From: Chitinophagaceae bacterium
GTDB lineage: Bacteria; Bacteroidota; Bacteroidia; Chitinophagales; Chitinophagaceae
NCBI GenBank assembly: GCA_009996675.1
Contig: JAACZQ010000025.1
Location: 1 to 50,130 of the forward strand
Direction: 5' to 3'
Length of the DNA stretch: 50,130 nucleotides
Below are positions 34,276-43,828 of the stretch, piece after piece. The position numbers and the translations under genes were made by a program. The first letter of the stretch is position 1. Every line of letters starts with the position of its first letter. The notes beneath the pieces are model-generated. The model made no database searches, was not told where the DNA came from, and saw only the letters and a list, made by a program, of their open reading frames with translations.

Positions 34276-34311
34276 AAAAAAGCGTCCCGCAATATTGCGG
34301 GACGCTTTTTT
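34276..34311. terminator. Bidirectional rho-independent terminator
   Basis: The perfect palindrome AGCGTCCCGCAA-TA-TTGCGGGACGCT is flanked by A residues on the left and T residues on the right, so it can end transcription of the aminotransferase (plus) and of the M14 peptidase gene (minus). Confidence 0.93.
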
Positions 34312-34331
34312 ATTGGTCTTAGAACAATCAA

Positions 34332-36077
34332 CTACTTACTCGCACTCGCCGTCCCCCCCTTATAACTATCCACCGAAACAGTATACTTACCGGTTCCCTG
34401 TACAATCCATTTTACGGTAACCGAACCCAGTCCGGATATATTGGCTACTTCGATGGTTTGGGGATTATTCAGTTGTTCGGTACTGAGGTTGAGGTCGCGG
34501 TTCTCTACCTGCATACCCGAGAGTATTTTGGCGCTGGTGGTAAGGGTAATGCGATCCGGCCGTTCTATTTTGTTTTTCACATCCTGACTGCTGTGGGTGG
34601 GCATCATTCTGGAGTTTACAATAACGGCTGTTACTTCGGTTAATCCATCGCCCAGGCTGCGTTCGCTGATTTCCTGCACTTCCAGTTTGGGGGTATGGTA
34701 TACATGGTAAATGCTGAAAGCCATATTGCGGTGGGCATCAGATTCCAGCAGGAAGCCGGGGTGTGCGCGGCCATAGTTTTTCTTCATGCCGCCGATTTCA
34801 ATTTTGCCGTACTGCGGGTGATCGTATTCTTTCCAGGGCACAAATGCATCCTGGAACAGGAGGTAACGGTCGAAGCTGTACGTGGCATTATCGAAGGGAT
34901 CGCGGGTAGCGTCTTTCATGTACAGGAGATAGGGTGTCCAGAGTTCATTGGAATAGGTATAGATACCGCGGCCGGCATAGAACCAGTCCAGCTCCCCGCC
35001 ATAGGCAGAATAGAGGTCTTTGTACACCACCAGGTATTTGTACCCGGGGATCAGCTCCTCTCCTTTTTTGGCAATGGCATCGTAAACGGCAATATCCTGG
35101 GCATTATAGGTTCCTACGTCTTCCTGACCGCCCGGACCGCGCAGGATCATACCACCGGCATTGTGGAAGGATTGGGCTGCGGCGATATTGGGGTGTTTGA
35201 GTACAAATTCCATCACGGCGCGGTTCTCCGGCAGGGAGAAGGGATATTTATAGGCGCCGTTCTGGATATAATTGGGTTGCCAGCCCCAGCCCCAGTCGCG
35301 GTTGGGATCGTATTCAAAAGCATAGCCGTCTTCATTCACGCGGCCGTCGCCATCGTTATCAATGCCTTCAATACCCAGGAGTTCATAATCGCCTTTTTCA
35401 TCGGGCCCCACCTGAATCATATTGCGGGGGTCTTTGGGATCGATCTTCCAGCGGCCATTGGGGTTTTTGCGGCGCATCATGGTGATATGGCCATCGCCGT
35501 CCAGGTCGTCGTAGCTGTCTTCATTCACCTGACCATCGCCATCGTTATCAATGGGTAATACACCGGAGCGGGGTGAGCTGGCGGTATTGGGTTTGTGCAT
35601 GAAGCCATCGCGTGCATCGGGGTTAATGGTGGGTACGATGTAGAATACTTTATCGGCCAGCAGTTCCTGGATGAATTTGGTATCGGCAAAGGATTCGGTG
35701 AGGTACCAGGCCGTGTAGAGGGCAAATTCCGCTCCCTGGATTTCATTGGAGTGGATATTCCCGTCGATATACATACCGGGTTTGCGGTCGGCATTGCCTT
35801 TTTTGAAATCGGTGATGGTGAGGCACCAGAGGTCGCGTCCTTCATAGGATTTACCGATGGATTGCAGTTTGGCCAGGTCGGGATAGGCATTGGCTATTTT
35901 CTTACAGATTTCACCGATACCGGCATGGTCGTAATAGCGGTTCCAGGTAACGGTAACTTTGGGGTTCACCGGGGAGCCGGCGGCTTTAAAGACCTGGTTG
36001 GGTAATTGTGCCTGGGCCTGCTGTACCAATACCGCAGCAGCCAGCACCAATGAAAGGAAAATATGGTTGGTTTTCAT
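34332..36077 (-). CDS. M14-family zinc carboxypeptidase with calcium-loop insert
   Basis: A 581-residue secreted metallopeptidase. A signal peptide (MKTNHIFLSLVLAAAVLVQQ, cut near AQAQ) precedes an M14 catalytic domain with zinc ligands H109 and E112 (GNIHSNE) and H305 (AQSFHNAGG). The catalytic glutamate is probably E378 (YTYSNELW). Between the first and third ligand lies an insert with three DxDxDG loops (starting at about D177, D191 and D240), which look like EF-hand or thrombospondin-3-type calcium sites. A C-terminal beta-rich domain (~460-575) follows. It lies 19 bases downstream of a second M14-like gene with the same insert. A second ATG at 36086 is possible. Confidence 0.9.
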   Translation of the reverse strand: MKTNHIFLSLVLAAAVLVQQAQAQLPNQVFKAAGSPVNPKVTVTWNRYYDHAGIGEICKKIANAYPDLAKLQSIGKSYEGRDLWCLTITDFKKGNADRKPGMYIDGNIHSNEIQGAEFALYTAWYLTESFADTKFIQELLADKVFYIVPTINPDARDGFMHKPNTASSPRSGVLPIDNDGDGQVNEDSYDDLDGDGHITMMRRKNPNGRWKIDPKDPRNMIQVGPDEKGDYELLGIEGIDNDGDGRVNEDGYAFEYDPNRDWGWGWQPNYIQNGAYKYPFSLPENRAVMEFVLKHPNIAAAQSFHNAGGMILRGPGGQEDVGTYNAQDIAVYDAIAKKGEELIPGYKYLVVYKDLYSAYGGELDWFYAGRGIYTYSNELWTPYLLYMKDATRDPFDNATYSFDRYLLFQDAFVPWKEYDHPQYGKIEIGGMKKNYGRAHPGFLLESDAHRNMAFSIYHVYHTPKLEVQEISERSLGDGLTEVTAVIVNSRMMPTHSSQDVKNKIERPDRITLTTSAKILSGMQVENRDLNLSTEQLNNPQTIEVANISGLGSVTVKWIVQGTGKYTVSVDSYKGGTASASK

Positions 36078-36096
36078 AACTCGCATGGTTTGAGGT

Positions 36097-37728
36097 TTAC
36101 AGATTGACTTCAATACGCTTCACACCGGCCGTAGGGCATCCGGCTTCAATAACCAGGGTACCGGTTCCTTTAATCACCCAGTTGAATGATTTGGCATCGG
36201 CGGGTTCCAGGGCATTCAGCAGGGTTATTTTGCGACCGCCAACTACCTGCTGTTTATCGGTGGTATTCACGCGTACGGCTACTTTTTTAATAAAATAACT
36301 GCGTTCACCCAGTTTGCTGTGGGTAGAGAGCTGGCCTTTGTTAATGAGGTCGAAGCTCACACGGGTCAGACCGCCGGCCAGTTTTTCTGTTTTCAGGTTC
36401 ACCACATCAATAGCGGGCTGGTATGCGGCCAGCTTCACCAGGAATTCGCTGTGTTTCTGCACCAGTGCGGGCACCATTTTATAGGGAGGGTTCGTGAGAA
36501 CAAAGGGATCCACACCACCCACTTCTACGGTTTGGTTGGGAAAATCGGGATGGGAAACGGGCTTCCAGTCGGTATAGGTATCCGTAATCCCCTGCTGACC
36601 GGCCCAGCGGAGGTAATTGGCTACGGGATCATCCACGCTGAATGCTTTTTCCTTGCGGGTGGTATCGGGTTTGGTTTTGGGCACCCACCAGCCCGGTGTG
36701 CTGAAGCTGAAGCGTCCGTAGTGATAATAGCCCCAGGACAACACATCGCCACCGGCGGCCATGCTGCGGGGAGCGTCTTTGCTGCCGGTGATTTTATTAT
36801 ACAGTTCGCTCACCATGGCATTGGCGCGGGCATCGGGTTCCTGGTAGCCGGCCACAATGCGCTGGGCTGCGGCCTGTGGATTGTAGGTGATGGGTGTGGA
36901 CAGGTTATTGTTGCTGCCAAAGCTTACGATGCTGTACACGTTAAAAGCATCGTACAAAAAGTCGAGAACGGCACGGGTTTCTTTTTCCGATACGGGGAAA
37001 TCACCCGCACCGGCAGCAAATACGCGGTGGTTATAGGTGAGGTTTTTATTGAAGGCAATACCCCCTTCTCCGTCTTCATTAAACTTACCGTCTTTATCGT
37101 TATCAATGCCTTCGGCCAGCAGCAGGTATTTCCCTTTTTCGCCTTTGGCTGCATCGGCTTTGATGAGTACACGGGGATCATCGGGATGGGTTTTATACTC
37201 ACCCACGGGCGATTCAACCCGTAACCAGGTTATTTTACCATTGCCATCGAGATCATCAAAACCGTCTTCATCTGTTTTACCATCCCGGTCTTCATCGGTA
37301 ATGGTAGCATTGCCGGTACGTTCGTAACGCAGTTTGGCAAAATACTGTTCCATGGCATCGGGACTCACATTGGGCAATACATAATAGGTGGTTTGCGCCA
37401 GCAATTTGCGGATGCTGTCGGACTGACTGCCTTTGAGCAGGTTCTCGGCAAAACCCAGGGCCAGTTCGGCGCCCAGCAAATGATTGCCTTCGGTACCGCC
37501 CATAACGGCAATGGCGGGTTTGGCATCTGTTTTACCGGTACCGATGGTGAGCAGCCAGATATCTTTACCACCATTGGTTTTAGCCAGGGATTGGAGGGTG
37601 GCAAGCTGGGGATAGCTTTTCGCCAGTGTCTGGAGGCGATTGCTTTGTTCCGCATAATTACTGTAGTGCTGTGCTGCAACCCAGTTGCCCAGCAACAGCA
37701 CGACCAGTGCAGTTAGTGTATGTCTCAT
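36097..37728 (-). CDS. Catalytically degenerate M14-like paralogue
   Basis: A 543-residue secreted protein (signal peptide MRHTLTALVVLLLGNWVAAQ). It aligns along its length with the downstream M14 peptidase: DIWLLTIG vs DLWCLTIT, GAELALGFAENLL vs GAEFALYTAWYL, the same three calcium-loop segments (near D145, D159 and D209) and a similar C-terminal beta domain. The active-site positions are changed. The HSNE place reads EGNH (E80, H83), the third-ligand histidine is G271 (VSFGSNN), and the place of the catalytic Glu reads STPGW (about P345). It is predicted to be a non-peptidase binding or scaffolding protein. It precedes the active copy in the operon. Confidence 0.85.
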   Translation of the reverse strand: MRHTLTALVVLLLGNWVAAQHYSNYAEQSNRLQTLAKSYPQLATLQSLAKTNGGKDIWLLTIGTGKTDAKPAIAVMGGTEGNHLLGAELALGFAENLLKGSQSDSIRKLLAQTTYYVLPNVSPDAMEQYFAKLRYERTGNATITDEDRDGKTDEDGFDDLDGNGKITWLRVESPVGEYKTHPDDPRVLIKADAAKGEKGKYLLLAEGIDNDKDGKFNEDGEGGIAFNKNLTYNHRVFAAGAGDFPVSEKETRAVLDFLYDAFNVYSIVSFGSNNNLSTPITYNPQAAAQRIVAGYQEPDARANAMVSELYNKITGSKDAPRSMAAGGDVLSWGYYHYGRFSFSTPGWWVPKTKPDTTRKEKAFSVDDPVANYLRWAGQQGITDTYTDWKPVSHPDFPNQTVEVGGVDPFVLTNPPYKMVPALVQKHSEFLVKLAAYQPAIDVVNLKTEKLAGGLTRVSFDLINKGQLSTHSKLGERSYFIKKVAVRVNTTDKQQVVGGRKITLLNALEPADAKSFNWVIKGTGTLVIEAGCPTAGVKRIEVNL

Positions 37729-37746
37729 GTTGTGATTTTTGGGTTT

Positions 37747-37754
37747 TAAATATA
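37747..37754 (-). promoter_or_regulatory. Candidate -7 box for the M14 operon
   Basis: Reads TATATTTA on the minus strand (seven of eight matches to TAnnTTTG), ending 18 bases before the start codon at 37728. This spacing equals that of the best boxes in the window. Confidence 0.4.
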
Positions 37755-37810
37755 AGTAATTGGGGTGGTGAATAGCGGTAAATATGATAAAAGGGCCGGT
37801 GGGCATACCC

Positions 37811-37818
37811 TATCTTTG
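37811..37818 (+). promoter_or_regulatory. -7 box immediately before the RlmK-like gene
   Basis: TATCTTTG is an exact TAnnTTTG match, but it ends only four bases before the first ATG (37823). Transcription would then start at or inside that codon, unless translation begins at the next ATG (37847). Confidence 0.5.
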
Positions 37819-37822
37819 CGCC

Positions 37823-38773
37823 ATGTCCGACAATAACAAACTGGATATGTTTCGCAACCGGTTGGCCAAAGTATATAAGCACCGGCAAAAGCAGGCGAGA
37901 AGAATGGAACTGGGCTGTTACCGGGTGTATGATCACGACCTGCCGGAATTCCCGTTTTGCATAGAAGTATATGAAGACAAAATATACCTGGCTGAGTACC
38001 TGCGCCGGCATGGCATGACGGATGAGGAGCACGAGACCTGGCTGGAAGCCTGTTTGCAGATCATTGCGGAAATCACCGGTATTCCTTCCGCCAGGATTCA
38101 TACCCGTCAGCGCAAGAAAATGTCGCACCGCGATGAGCAGTATGAGAAGATGGACAAAAAAGAAGAGTTTTATACGGTAACGGAACAGGGATTAAAATTC
38201 CTGGTCAATCTCACCGATTATCTCGATACGGGATTATTCCTCGATCACCGCATCACCCGGCAACTGGTTCGGGAGCAATCGGCGGGCAAGCGCGTGCTCA
38301 ATTTGTTTTGTTATACCGGTTCATTTTCCGTGTATGCGGCTGCGGGTGGTGCGGCCAGTGTTACATCGGTGGATTTATCCAAGACCTACCTGTCCTGGGC
38401 GGAAGACCATTTCCGCATCAACCTTTTAAAGGATAAAAACAAGTACCAGTTTGTTCATGCCGATGTAAAGCAATACCTGAAAACCTTACAGCCCGGTAGT
38501 TTTGACCTGGTGGTGATGGACCCGCCCACATTCAGCAACAGCAAGCGCATGAAAGATTTCCTCGACATCCAGCGCGACCATGTGGAACTGATCAATGATG
38601 TATTGGCAGCTATGACGGCAGGTGGTATCTTATATTTCAGTACCAATTACACCAAATTCCAGCTCGACCAGCCAGCCATCCATGCCACGGAAATCAAAGA
38701 CATCACCAAAGCCACTACGCCCTTTGATTTCGAAGGCAAGCTGAAAAGATGGTGTTTCCGGATTATTAAATAA
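37823..38773 (+). CDS. Class I SAM-dependent rRNA methyltransferase, RlmK-like
   Basis: A 316-residue enzyme similar to the C-terminal RlmK half of RlmKL, which makes m7G2069 in 23S rRNA. An N-terminal RNA-binding part (MFRNRLAKVYKH, CYRVYDHDLPEFP) precedes the Rossmann domain. That domain has motif I LNLFCYTGSFSVYAAAGGA, VDLSKTYLSWAEDHF, and the catalytic DPPTFSNSKRM. YFSTNYTKFQL and RWCFRIIK follow. If the -7 box just upstream is used, the 37823 start would be leaderless and the ATG at 37847 (LDMFRNRL) becomes an alternative. It ends three bases before the convergent symporter gene. Confidence 0.88.
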   Translation: MSDNNKLDMFRNRLAKVYKHRQKQARRMELGCYRVYDHDLPEFPFCIEVYEDKIYLAEYLRRHGMTDEEHETWLEACLQIIAEITGIPSARIHTRQRKKMSHRDEQYEKMDKKEEFYTVTEQGLKFLVNLTDYLDTGLFLDHRITRQLVREQSAGKRVLNLFCYTGSFSVYAAAGGAASVTSVDLSKTYLSWAEDHFRINLLKDKNKYQFVHADVKQYLKTLQPGSFDLVVMDPPTFSNSKRMKDFLDIQRDHVELINDVLAAMTAGGILYFSTNYTKFQLDQPAIHATEIKDITKATTPFDFEGKLKRWCFRIIK

Positions 38774-38776
38774 ATA

Positions 38777-40447
38777 CTACCAGAACAGCGTATAAATAGC
38801 AGCAATAATACCGGCCAGGAGCAATGCTCCAACAGCAAACCCGCGGGACAAGCCAAACATTTTTGCTTCCACTTCCAGTCCCTGCGGCCGGATGCCTTTT
38901 TTGTTTTCATACAAACTGATGATGACCATTCCCAGCACACAGATCAGGAATACAAAACCCATGCGGTCGATAAAAGGAATTTCATATACGCCCTGGGCAT
39001 TGGGTACGGAGAAACCACTGGCCGAGAGGAAGGACAGATCCATCATACCCGGCAGGAATTTAAACAGGATGGATAAGGCAAAGCCGCCGATGGTGGCAAA
39101 CAAAGCGGCATTGGAAGTGGTTTTCTTCCAGAAGAATCCGAGGGTGAACATGGCGAAAATACCGGGTGATACAAAGCCGGTATATTCCTGGATATACTGG
39201 AAGCCGCCTTTTTTATCAATACCCATAAAAGGAGCAATGAGTACGGCCAGGATCATGGCCACCACAATGGTGATTTTACCAATCCATACCTGCTTCTTCT
39301 CATCCGCAGTTTTGTTCACCAGTTTTTTATAGATATCCAGGGTGAAGATGGTGGCAATGCTATTGGCTTTCCCTGCAAGAGAAGCAACAATGGCAGCCGT
39401 TAAAGCCGCGAAGGATAATCCTTTCAAGCCGGCCGGCAATAAATTCAGCAATACGGGATAGGCTTTATCGGGATTCAGTTCACCGTTCTGCAGCATATCG
39501 GTCTGAAAATCGCCCTGCTGGTGTAAAACATAGGCGGCAATACCGGGCAATACCACAATGATGGGCATCATTAATTTGAGGAAGGCGGCAAAGAGCAGAC
39601 CACTGCGCGCTGTTTTTAAATCGGCGCCCAGTGCCCGCTGGGTGATATACTGGTTACAACCCCAGTAATTCAGGTTCACGATCCACATACCACCAATCAG
39701 AATGCTCAATCCCGGCAGGTCGAGGTAATTGGGATTGTCTTTTTTGAACACCATATGGAAATGATCATCGGCTTTGCTGAACAGATGATTCAGTCCTTTG
39801 AGTGCTCCGGTATCACCAAATTTCTCCGACACCAGGTTGAGGGCGAGGTAAGTGGTTACCAGACCGCCGAGTATCAGGAAAAAAACCTGGATCACATCGG
39901 TATAACCAATCACTTTCATGCCACCCAGGGTAATGATGATGGCAAAAATGGCCAGACCAATCATACAGGCGGTGATGCTGATACCGGAGATGCTGTTGAT
40001 GGCCAGTGCTCCCAGGTAGAGAATGGAAGTCAGGTTCACCACCACATACAGCAATAACCAGAACACTGCCATGATCATGGCCACGGTTCCGTTGTAGCGC
40101 TGGTGCAGGAACTGGGGCATGGTATAAATCTTATTCCGCAGGTAAATGGGAATAAAGAAAATAGCAACCACCAATAAGGTAGCGGCGGCCATCCATTCAT
40201 AGGTGGCAATGGCCAGACCCATTTTAAAACCCGAGCCACTCATGCCAATCATTTGTTCGGCAGAGATATTGGAAGCGATGAGCGAAGCACCGATGGCCCA
40301 CCAGGTCAGCGAGCCTTCTGCCAGGAAATAATCCTTCGAATTAACCTGTGCTGCTTTTTTCTTTCGATAAACCCATAAACCGTAGAGTGCAACGATCAGG
40401 AAATAAAAAAGAAATACGAGATAGTCCAGCGATTGAAGTGTTTTCAT
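38777..40447 (-). CDS. Sodium/sugar symporter (SSS family, vSGLT-like)
   Basis: A 556-residue transporter with about fourteen helices, closely resembling Vibrio vSGLT as I recall it (ISAEQMIGMSGSGFKMGLAIATYEWM, ILYLGALA, IQVFFLILGGLVTTY, FQYIQEYTGFVSPGI). Positions equivalent to the vSGLT sugar-binding residues are all kept: Q65, E84, N258, K291 and Q420, with the gating tyrosine Y261. This supports a hexose or pentose substrate. It is the last gene of the xylB-xylA-symporter unit (29 bases after xylA), so xylose is the likely substrate, which is inference from context. Confidence 0.92.
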   Translation of the reverse strand: MKTLQSLDYLVFLFYFLIVALYGLWVYRKKKAAQVNSKDYFLAEGSLTWWAIGASLIASNISAEQMIGMSGSGFKMGLAIATYEWMAAATLLVVAIFFIPIYLRNKIYTMPQFLHQRYNGTVAMIMAVFWLLLYVVVNLTSILYLGALAINSISGISITACMIGLAIFAIIITLGGMKVIGYTDVIQVFFLILGGLVTTYLALNLVSEKFGDTGALKGLNHLFSKADDHFHMVFKKDNPNYLDLPGLSILIGGMWIVNLNYWGCNQYITQRALGADLKTARSGLLFAAFLKLMMPIIVVLPGIAAYVLHQQGDFQTDMLQNGELNPDKAYPVLLNLLPAGLKGLSFAALTAAIVASLAGKANSIATIFTLDIYKKLVNKTADEKKQVWIGKITIVVAMILAVLIAPFMGIDKKGGFQYIQEYTGFVSPGIFAMFTLGFFWKKTTSNAALFATIGGFALSILFKFLPGMMDLSFLSASGFSVPNAQGVYEIPFIDRMGFVFLICVLGMVIISLYENKKGIRPQGLEVEAKMFGLSRGFAVGALLLAGIIAAIYTLFW

Positions 40448-40476
40448 AAAGCAGCAATTGGTTGAGTTGTCAGGTA

Positions 40477-41805
40477 TTAAATGAATCGGTTGATGATGTT
40501 TTCAAAGTATTCCTGTCTGCCACTGGTTAGGGGTGGCTCCCCATACGTTTCGGCCAGCCTGCGGAGATCGGTGAGGGATAATTTACCCTGTTCAAACTGT
40601 TGTCCTTCGCCCGTATCAAAAGAAGCATAGCGTTGCGCGCGCAGTGAGCGGTATTCAGATTGTTGCAGGATGGCATCTGCGCAGAGCAGGGCGCGGGCGA
40701 AACTGTCCATCGCCCCGATATGGGCATGGAATAGATCTTCCGGATCGGTGGAATTGCGCCGGATCTTCGCATCGAAATTGATACCTCCCCCGGCAAAACC
40801 ACCGGCTTCCAGTATGATGAGCATGGCTTCGGTGAGTTCATGGATATTATTGGGGAACTGATCCGTATCCCAGCCATTCTGGTAATCGCCCCGGTTGGCA
40901 TCCATGGATCCCAGCATACCCTGGTCGGCTGCTACCTGCAATTCATGCTGGAAAGTATGGCCGGCCAGCGTGGCGTGGTTCACTTCAATATTCAGTTTAA
41001 AATCCGCCAGCAGATCGTATTCCCGCAGGAAGCCGATCACCGTTGCCGCATCATAATCGTACTGGTGTTTGGTGGGCTCACAGGGTTTGGGTTCAATGAA
41101 GAAATTGCCGGTAAAGCCCTGTTGTCTGGCATAGTCTTTTGCCAGGTGCAGGAAGCGCGCCATATGTTCCTGCTCCCGTTTCATGTTGGTGTTCAGCAAA
41201 CTCATGTATCCTTCCCTTCCACCCCAGAAAACATAATTCTCCCCGCCCAGTGCCATCGTGGCATCCAGGGCCGCTTTCACCTGTGCGCCTGCATGGGCCA
41301 CTACTTTGAAATCGGGATTGGTAGCAGCACCATTCATATAACGGATATGCGAAAACAAATTGGCCGTTCCCCAGAGCAGTTTCACCCCGCTGCTTTTTTG
41401 CTTCTCCAGCGCATAGGTCGTGATGGCCTGCAATCTTTTTTCGTTATCGGCTATATCATCGGTAAAATCTATCAGGTCAACATCGTGAAAACAATAGTAT
41501 GGCAGTCCCAGTTTGGTGATGAATTCAAATGCCGCATCCATTTTATCCCTGGCCCTGTCCAGTGCATCGGGTTTATTGTTCCAGGCAAACAAATGTGTAG
41601 GTGCACCAAAGGGATCGGCACCGGAGCCGCAGAATGAATGCCAGTAAGCGCAGGCAAAACGAAGATGCTCACGCATGGGTTTTCCAGCCACTACCCGGCT
41701 GGCATCATACCAGCGGAAAGCAAAGGGATTATCAGAACCCGGCCCCTCGTATACAATCGCGGGCACTTGTGGAAAATACAGCTGGTTACCGGTTGTAATG
41801 GACAT
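40477..41805 (-). CDS. xylA: Xylose isomerase
   Basis: A 442-residue cytoplasmic TIM-barrel enzyme that converts D-xylose to D-xylulose. The catalytic histidine is H107 with D110 in CFHDVD (H101 and D104 in E. coli). Metal-ligand segments are [39 protein letters not shown] and [23 protein letters not shown] and [15 protein letters not shown] near the start are typical of class II enzymes. It lies 11 bases downstream of xylB and 29 upstream of the symporter gene. Confidence 0.96.
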   Translation of the reverse strand: MSITTGNQLYFPQVPAIVYEGPGSDNPFAFRWYDASRVVAGKPMREHLRFACAYWHSFCGSGADPFGAPTHLFAWNNKPDALDRARDKMDAAFEFITKLGLPYYCFHDVDLIDFTDDIADNEKRLQAITTYALEKQKSSGVKLLWGTANLFSHIRYMNGAATNPDFKVVAHAGAQVKAALDATMALGGENYVFWGGREGYMSLLNTNMKREQEHMARFLHLAKDYARQQGFTGNFFIEPKPCEPTKHQYDYDAATVIGFLREYDLLADFKLNIEVNHATLAGHTFQHELQVAADQGMLGSMDANRGDYQNGWDTDQFPNNIHELTEAMLIILEAGGFAGGGINFDAKIRRNSTDPEDLFHAHIGAMDSFARALLCADAILQQSEYRSLRAQRYASFDTGEGQQFEQGKLSLTDLRRLAETYGEPPLTSGRQEYFENIINRFI

Positions 41806-41816
41806 AATGCAATAGT

Positions 41817-43331
41817 TTAAGGGTGATCTGTGTTAGCTGTTTCGGCAGATTGCAATGCAGTTATTAGCTGATGTTTCCAGTCTGCATACAGTGCTTCATA
41901 CTGTTCAACCGCTGCTGCACGGGGCTGCTGCGAACCAATGGATGGCAACCCATCGAATGCTTCTGACATAGTCTGGTATATACCGGCCCCGATACCCGCC
42001 CCACGGGCTGCACCTACACTGCCATCGGTTTCATACAGTTCAATGGGGCTATTCAATACCTGCGATAGTATATCTGTAAATACATTGCTGCGGAATAGAT
42101 TGGCATAACCAGCCCTGATAACCTTTGGTTCAAATCCATTGCTGCGCATGATATCCATACCATACCGGAATGCAAATGCAATACCTTCCTGTGCTGCCCG
42201 GAAAAAATGCGCAGGCAGGTGCCGGTTCAGGTCCACACCCAGCCAGGCAGCACCGGTATGCCGGTTATTCAGCATACGCTCGGCGCCATTACCAAAGGGA
42301 AGCACCTGTAAACCATTGGCACCGGGTTCAATGGTTGCGGAGGCTTCATTCATGGCCTGGTAAGACAGGGCTCCTCCCAGCAATTCCTTTGTACGCCGGT
42401 ACATAATACCCGCCCCATTGATACACAATAAGGTTCCAATGGCGGGCTTTGATGTCTCGTGGGTTACATGCGCAAAAGCATTCACCCGCGATAAGGGATC
42501 ATAGTCGGCCCGGTCATTCACGGCATACAATACCCCTGAAGTACCGGCATTGGCTGCCACTTCACCCGGCTGCACGACGTTTAAGGCCAGTGCATTATTG
42601 GGCTGATCGCCGGCTTTGTAGGTAACCGGTATGCCTTTGGTTAATTGCAGCCTGGCTGCTATGCCGGCCGTTACGCGGCCATGTATGCCAAATAAAGGCT
42701 GCAGGCAAGGAATATGGGCTTTATCCAGCTGGTAGTGCTGTAAGAGCGCATCTGCCACGGTATGGGTCTTAAAATCCCAGCAAATGCCTTCAGAGAGTGC
42801 AGAACTGGTGGTGGTGCATTCCCCGGTTAAACGCTGGGCTATAAAATCGCCGGGCAACATCCATTGGTGCAGACGGCTGTAGTGCTGCGGCTCATGCTGC
42901 TGCACCCAACGCAGTTTGGAAGCGGTGAAATTACCGGGCAGATTGAGGTAATGCGATAAACAGAAACCGGCACCCATTGCCTCCGCTGCTTTGGCTCCAA
43001 TGGCCACAGCCCTGCTGTCGCACCAGATAATGGCCGGACGTATCACGGCACCGTTCATATCCGTCATAACCAGGCCATGCATCTGGTACGTAATGCCAAT
43101 GGCGGCAATATCGGAAGCCCGATAAGTGCGGGTACCATGGGCCGCAAGTATGGCGGCCTGTACATCCTGCCACCAGGTTTCCGGATCCTGCTCTGCCCAG
43201 CCGGGCTGCAGCGACTGTACCGTTCTTTCAGTTTCGGGATATTGTACCGAGGCCAATACTTTCGCCTGCCGGGTATCCAGCACGGAAACCTTCACAGAAG
43301 AAGTGCCAAGGTCAATTCCCATTAACAACAT
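41817..43331 (-). CDS. xylB: Xylulokinase
   Basis: A 504-residue FGGY-family kinase that phosphorylates D-xylulose to xylulose 5-phosphate. The N-terminal ATP-site motif is [12 protein letters not shown]. The substrate segments are [10 protein letters not shown] and WCDSRA. The catalytic base is D242 in [24 protein letters not shown] and [19 protein letters not shown] are C-terminal FGGY marks. It heads the xylose operon. The start at 43331 or the ATG three codons later (43322) cannot be separated. Confidence 0.94.
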   Translation of the reverse strand: MLLMGIDLGTSSVKVSVLDTRQAKVLASVQYPETERTVQSLQPGWAEQDPETWWQDVQAAILAAHGTRTYRASDIAAIGITYQMHGLVMTDMNGAVIRPAIIWCDSRAVAIGAKAAEAMGAGFCLSHYLNLPGNFTASKLRWVQQHEPQHYSRLHQWMLPGDFIAQRLTGECTTTSSALSEGICWDFKTHTVADALLQHYQLDKAHIPCLQPLFGIHGRVTAGIAARLQLTKGIPVTYKAGDQPNNALALNVVQPGEVAANAGTSGVLYAVNDRADYDPLSRVNAFAHVTHETSKPAIGTLLCINGAGIMYRRTKELLGGALSYQAMNEASATIEPGANGLQVLPFGNGAERMLNNRHTGAAWLGVDLNRHLPAHFFRAAQEGIAFAFRYGMDIMRSNGFEPKVIRAGYANLFRSNVFTDILSQVLNSPIELYETDGSVGAARGAGIGAGIYQTMSEAFDGLPSIGSQQPRAAAVEQYEALYADWKHQLITALQSAETANTDHP

Positions 43332-43354
43332 AAGCAGTGTTCGTTAAAAGCCAT

Positions 43355-43378
43355 TCAATTTACAGGATAAGCCCTGTA
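43355..43378 (-). promoter_or_regulatory. Candidate operator/promoter of the xyl operon
   Basis: The perfect inverted repeat TACAGG-N6-CCTGTA occupies 43361-43378. It overlaps by two bases a degenerate -7 box (TAAATTGA on the minus strand, 43355-43362), 23 bases before the xylB start. The position suits a sugar-responsive repressor. No regulator gene is in the window. Confidence 0.4.
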
Positions 43379-43542
43379 TTTGATGGGATTTTATTGTCAA
43401 TTGCTGATACTTTCCCGGCTGCTTCGATGCGATCAGCCGCCAAACCGCTTCTCACTTCACCTCACACAAAGGCGATCAGGAGTAAATACCTGAATGATTA
43501 CCTGATTTGATGGATAGGTAGTAAAAGCCTGGTGCCAGCGAA

Positions 43543-43550
43543 TAGTTTTG
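43543..43550 (+). promoter_or_regulatory. Bacteroidota -7 box for the small gene at 43560
   Basis: TAGTTTTG, an exact TAnnTTTG match, ends nine bases before the ATG at 43560. No -33 TTG lies at the usual distance. Confidence 0.45.
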
Positions 43551-43559
43551 TGGCAAACA

Positions 43560-43787
43560 ATGTATGCAGCCATGCCAACACCGCTATCCTCCCCTCTCCG
43601 CCGTACCCATCGCAGGGTGTATGACCACAACCCGGAAATGCTGTTCCTGGATGCACGGGCAATCGTATACTATGGTGCTGAAGTATTGCCCTGGTGGAAT
43701 CGTAAAAGCCTGGAAGAGAAGCGTCGTTTTTTAGCCGTCGCCCATACCCTGTGTGAGACACCGGTTACCGACAGTCCCCAACCCTGA
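43560..43787 (+). CDS. Small protein of unknown function
   Basis: A predicted 75-residue protein with the segments RRVYDHNPEMLFLDARAIVYYGAEVLPWW and NRKSLEEKRRFLAVAHTLCET, mixed polar and aromatic. It has no signal peptide or membrane helix and no family I recognise. The case that it is real is positional: an exact -7 box ends nine bases upstream and a strong terminator lies 41 bases downstream, in a spacer with no other gene. It is divergent from xylB and convergent with dnaK. It could also be a non-coding transcript. Confidence 0.5.
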   Translation: MYAAMPTPLSSPLRRTHRRVYDHNPEMLFLDARAIVYYGAEVLPWWNRKSLEEKRRFLAVAHTLCETPVTDSPQP

Positions 43788-43828
43788 GCAGTTTCTATGG
43801 TAATAGCGAAGCGCGGACCTTACCGCGG

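Noticed and set aside
34695..35558. Long plus-strand frame (287 codons) opposite the M14 peptidase gene
   Set aside because: It is an antisense shadow of a well-supported gene; its residue pattern reflects the complementary codons and has no family marks.
36319..37224. Long plus-strand frame (301 codons) opposite the M14-like paralogue
   Set aside because: Antisense shadow of a gene with clear homology to its neighbour on the minus strand.
36097..37728. Treating the second M14-like gene as a pseudogene
   Set aside because: The frame is intact, with signal peptide, calcium loops and C-terminal domain preserved; only the active-site positions are changed, which fits a maintained pseudoenzyme better than decay.
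40840..41637. Plus-strand frame (265 codons) opposite xylA
   Set aside because: xylA on the minus strand is unambiguous; the opposite frame has no recognisable domain or signal.
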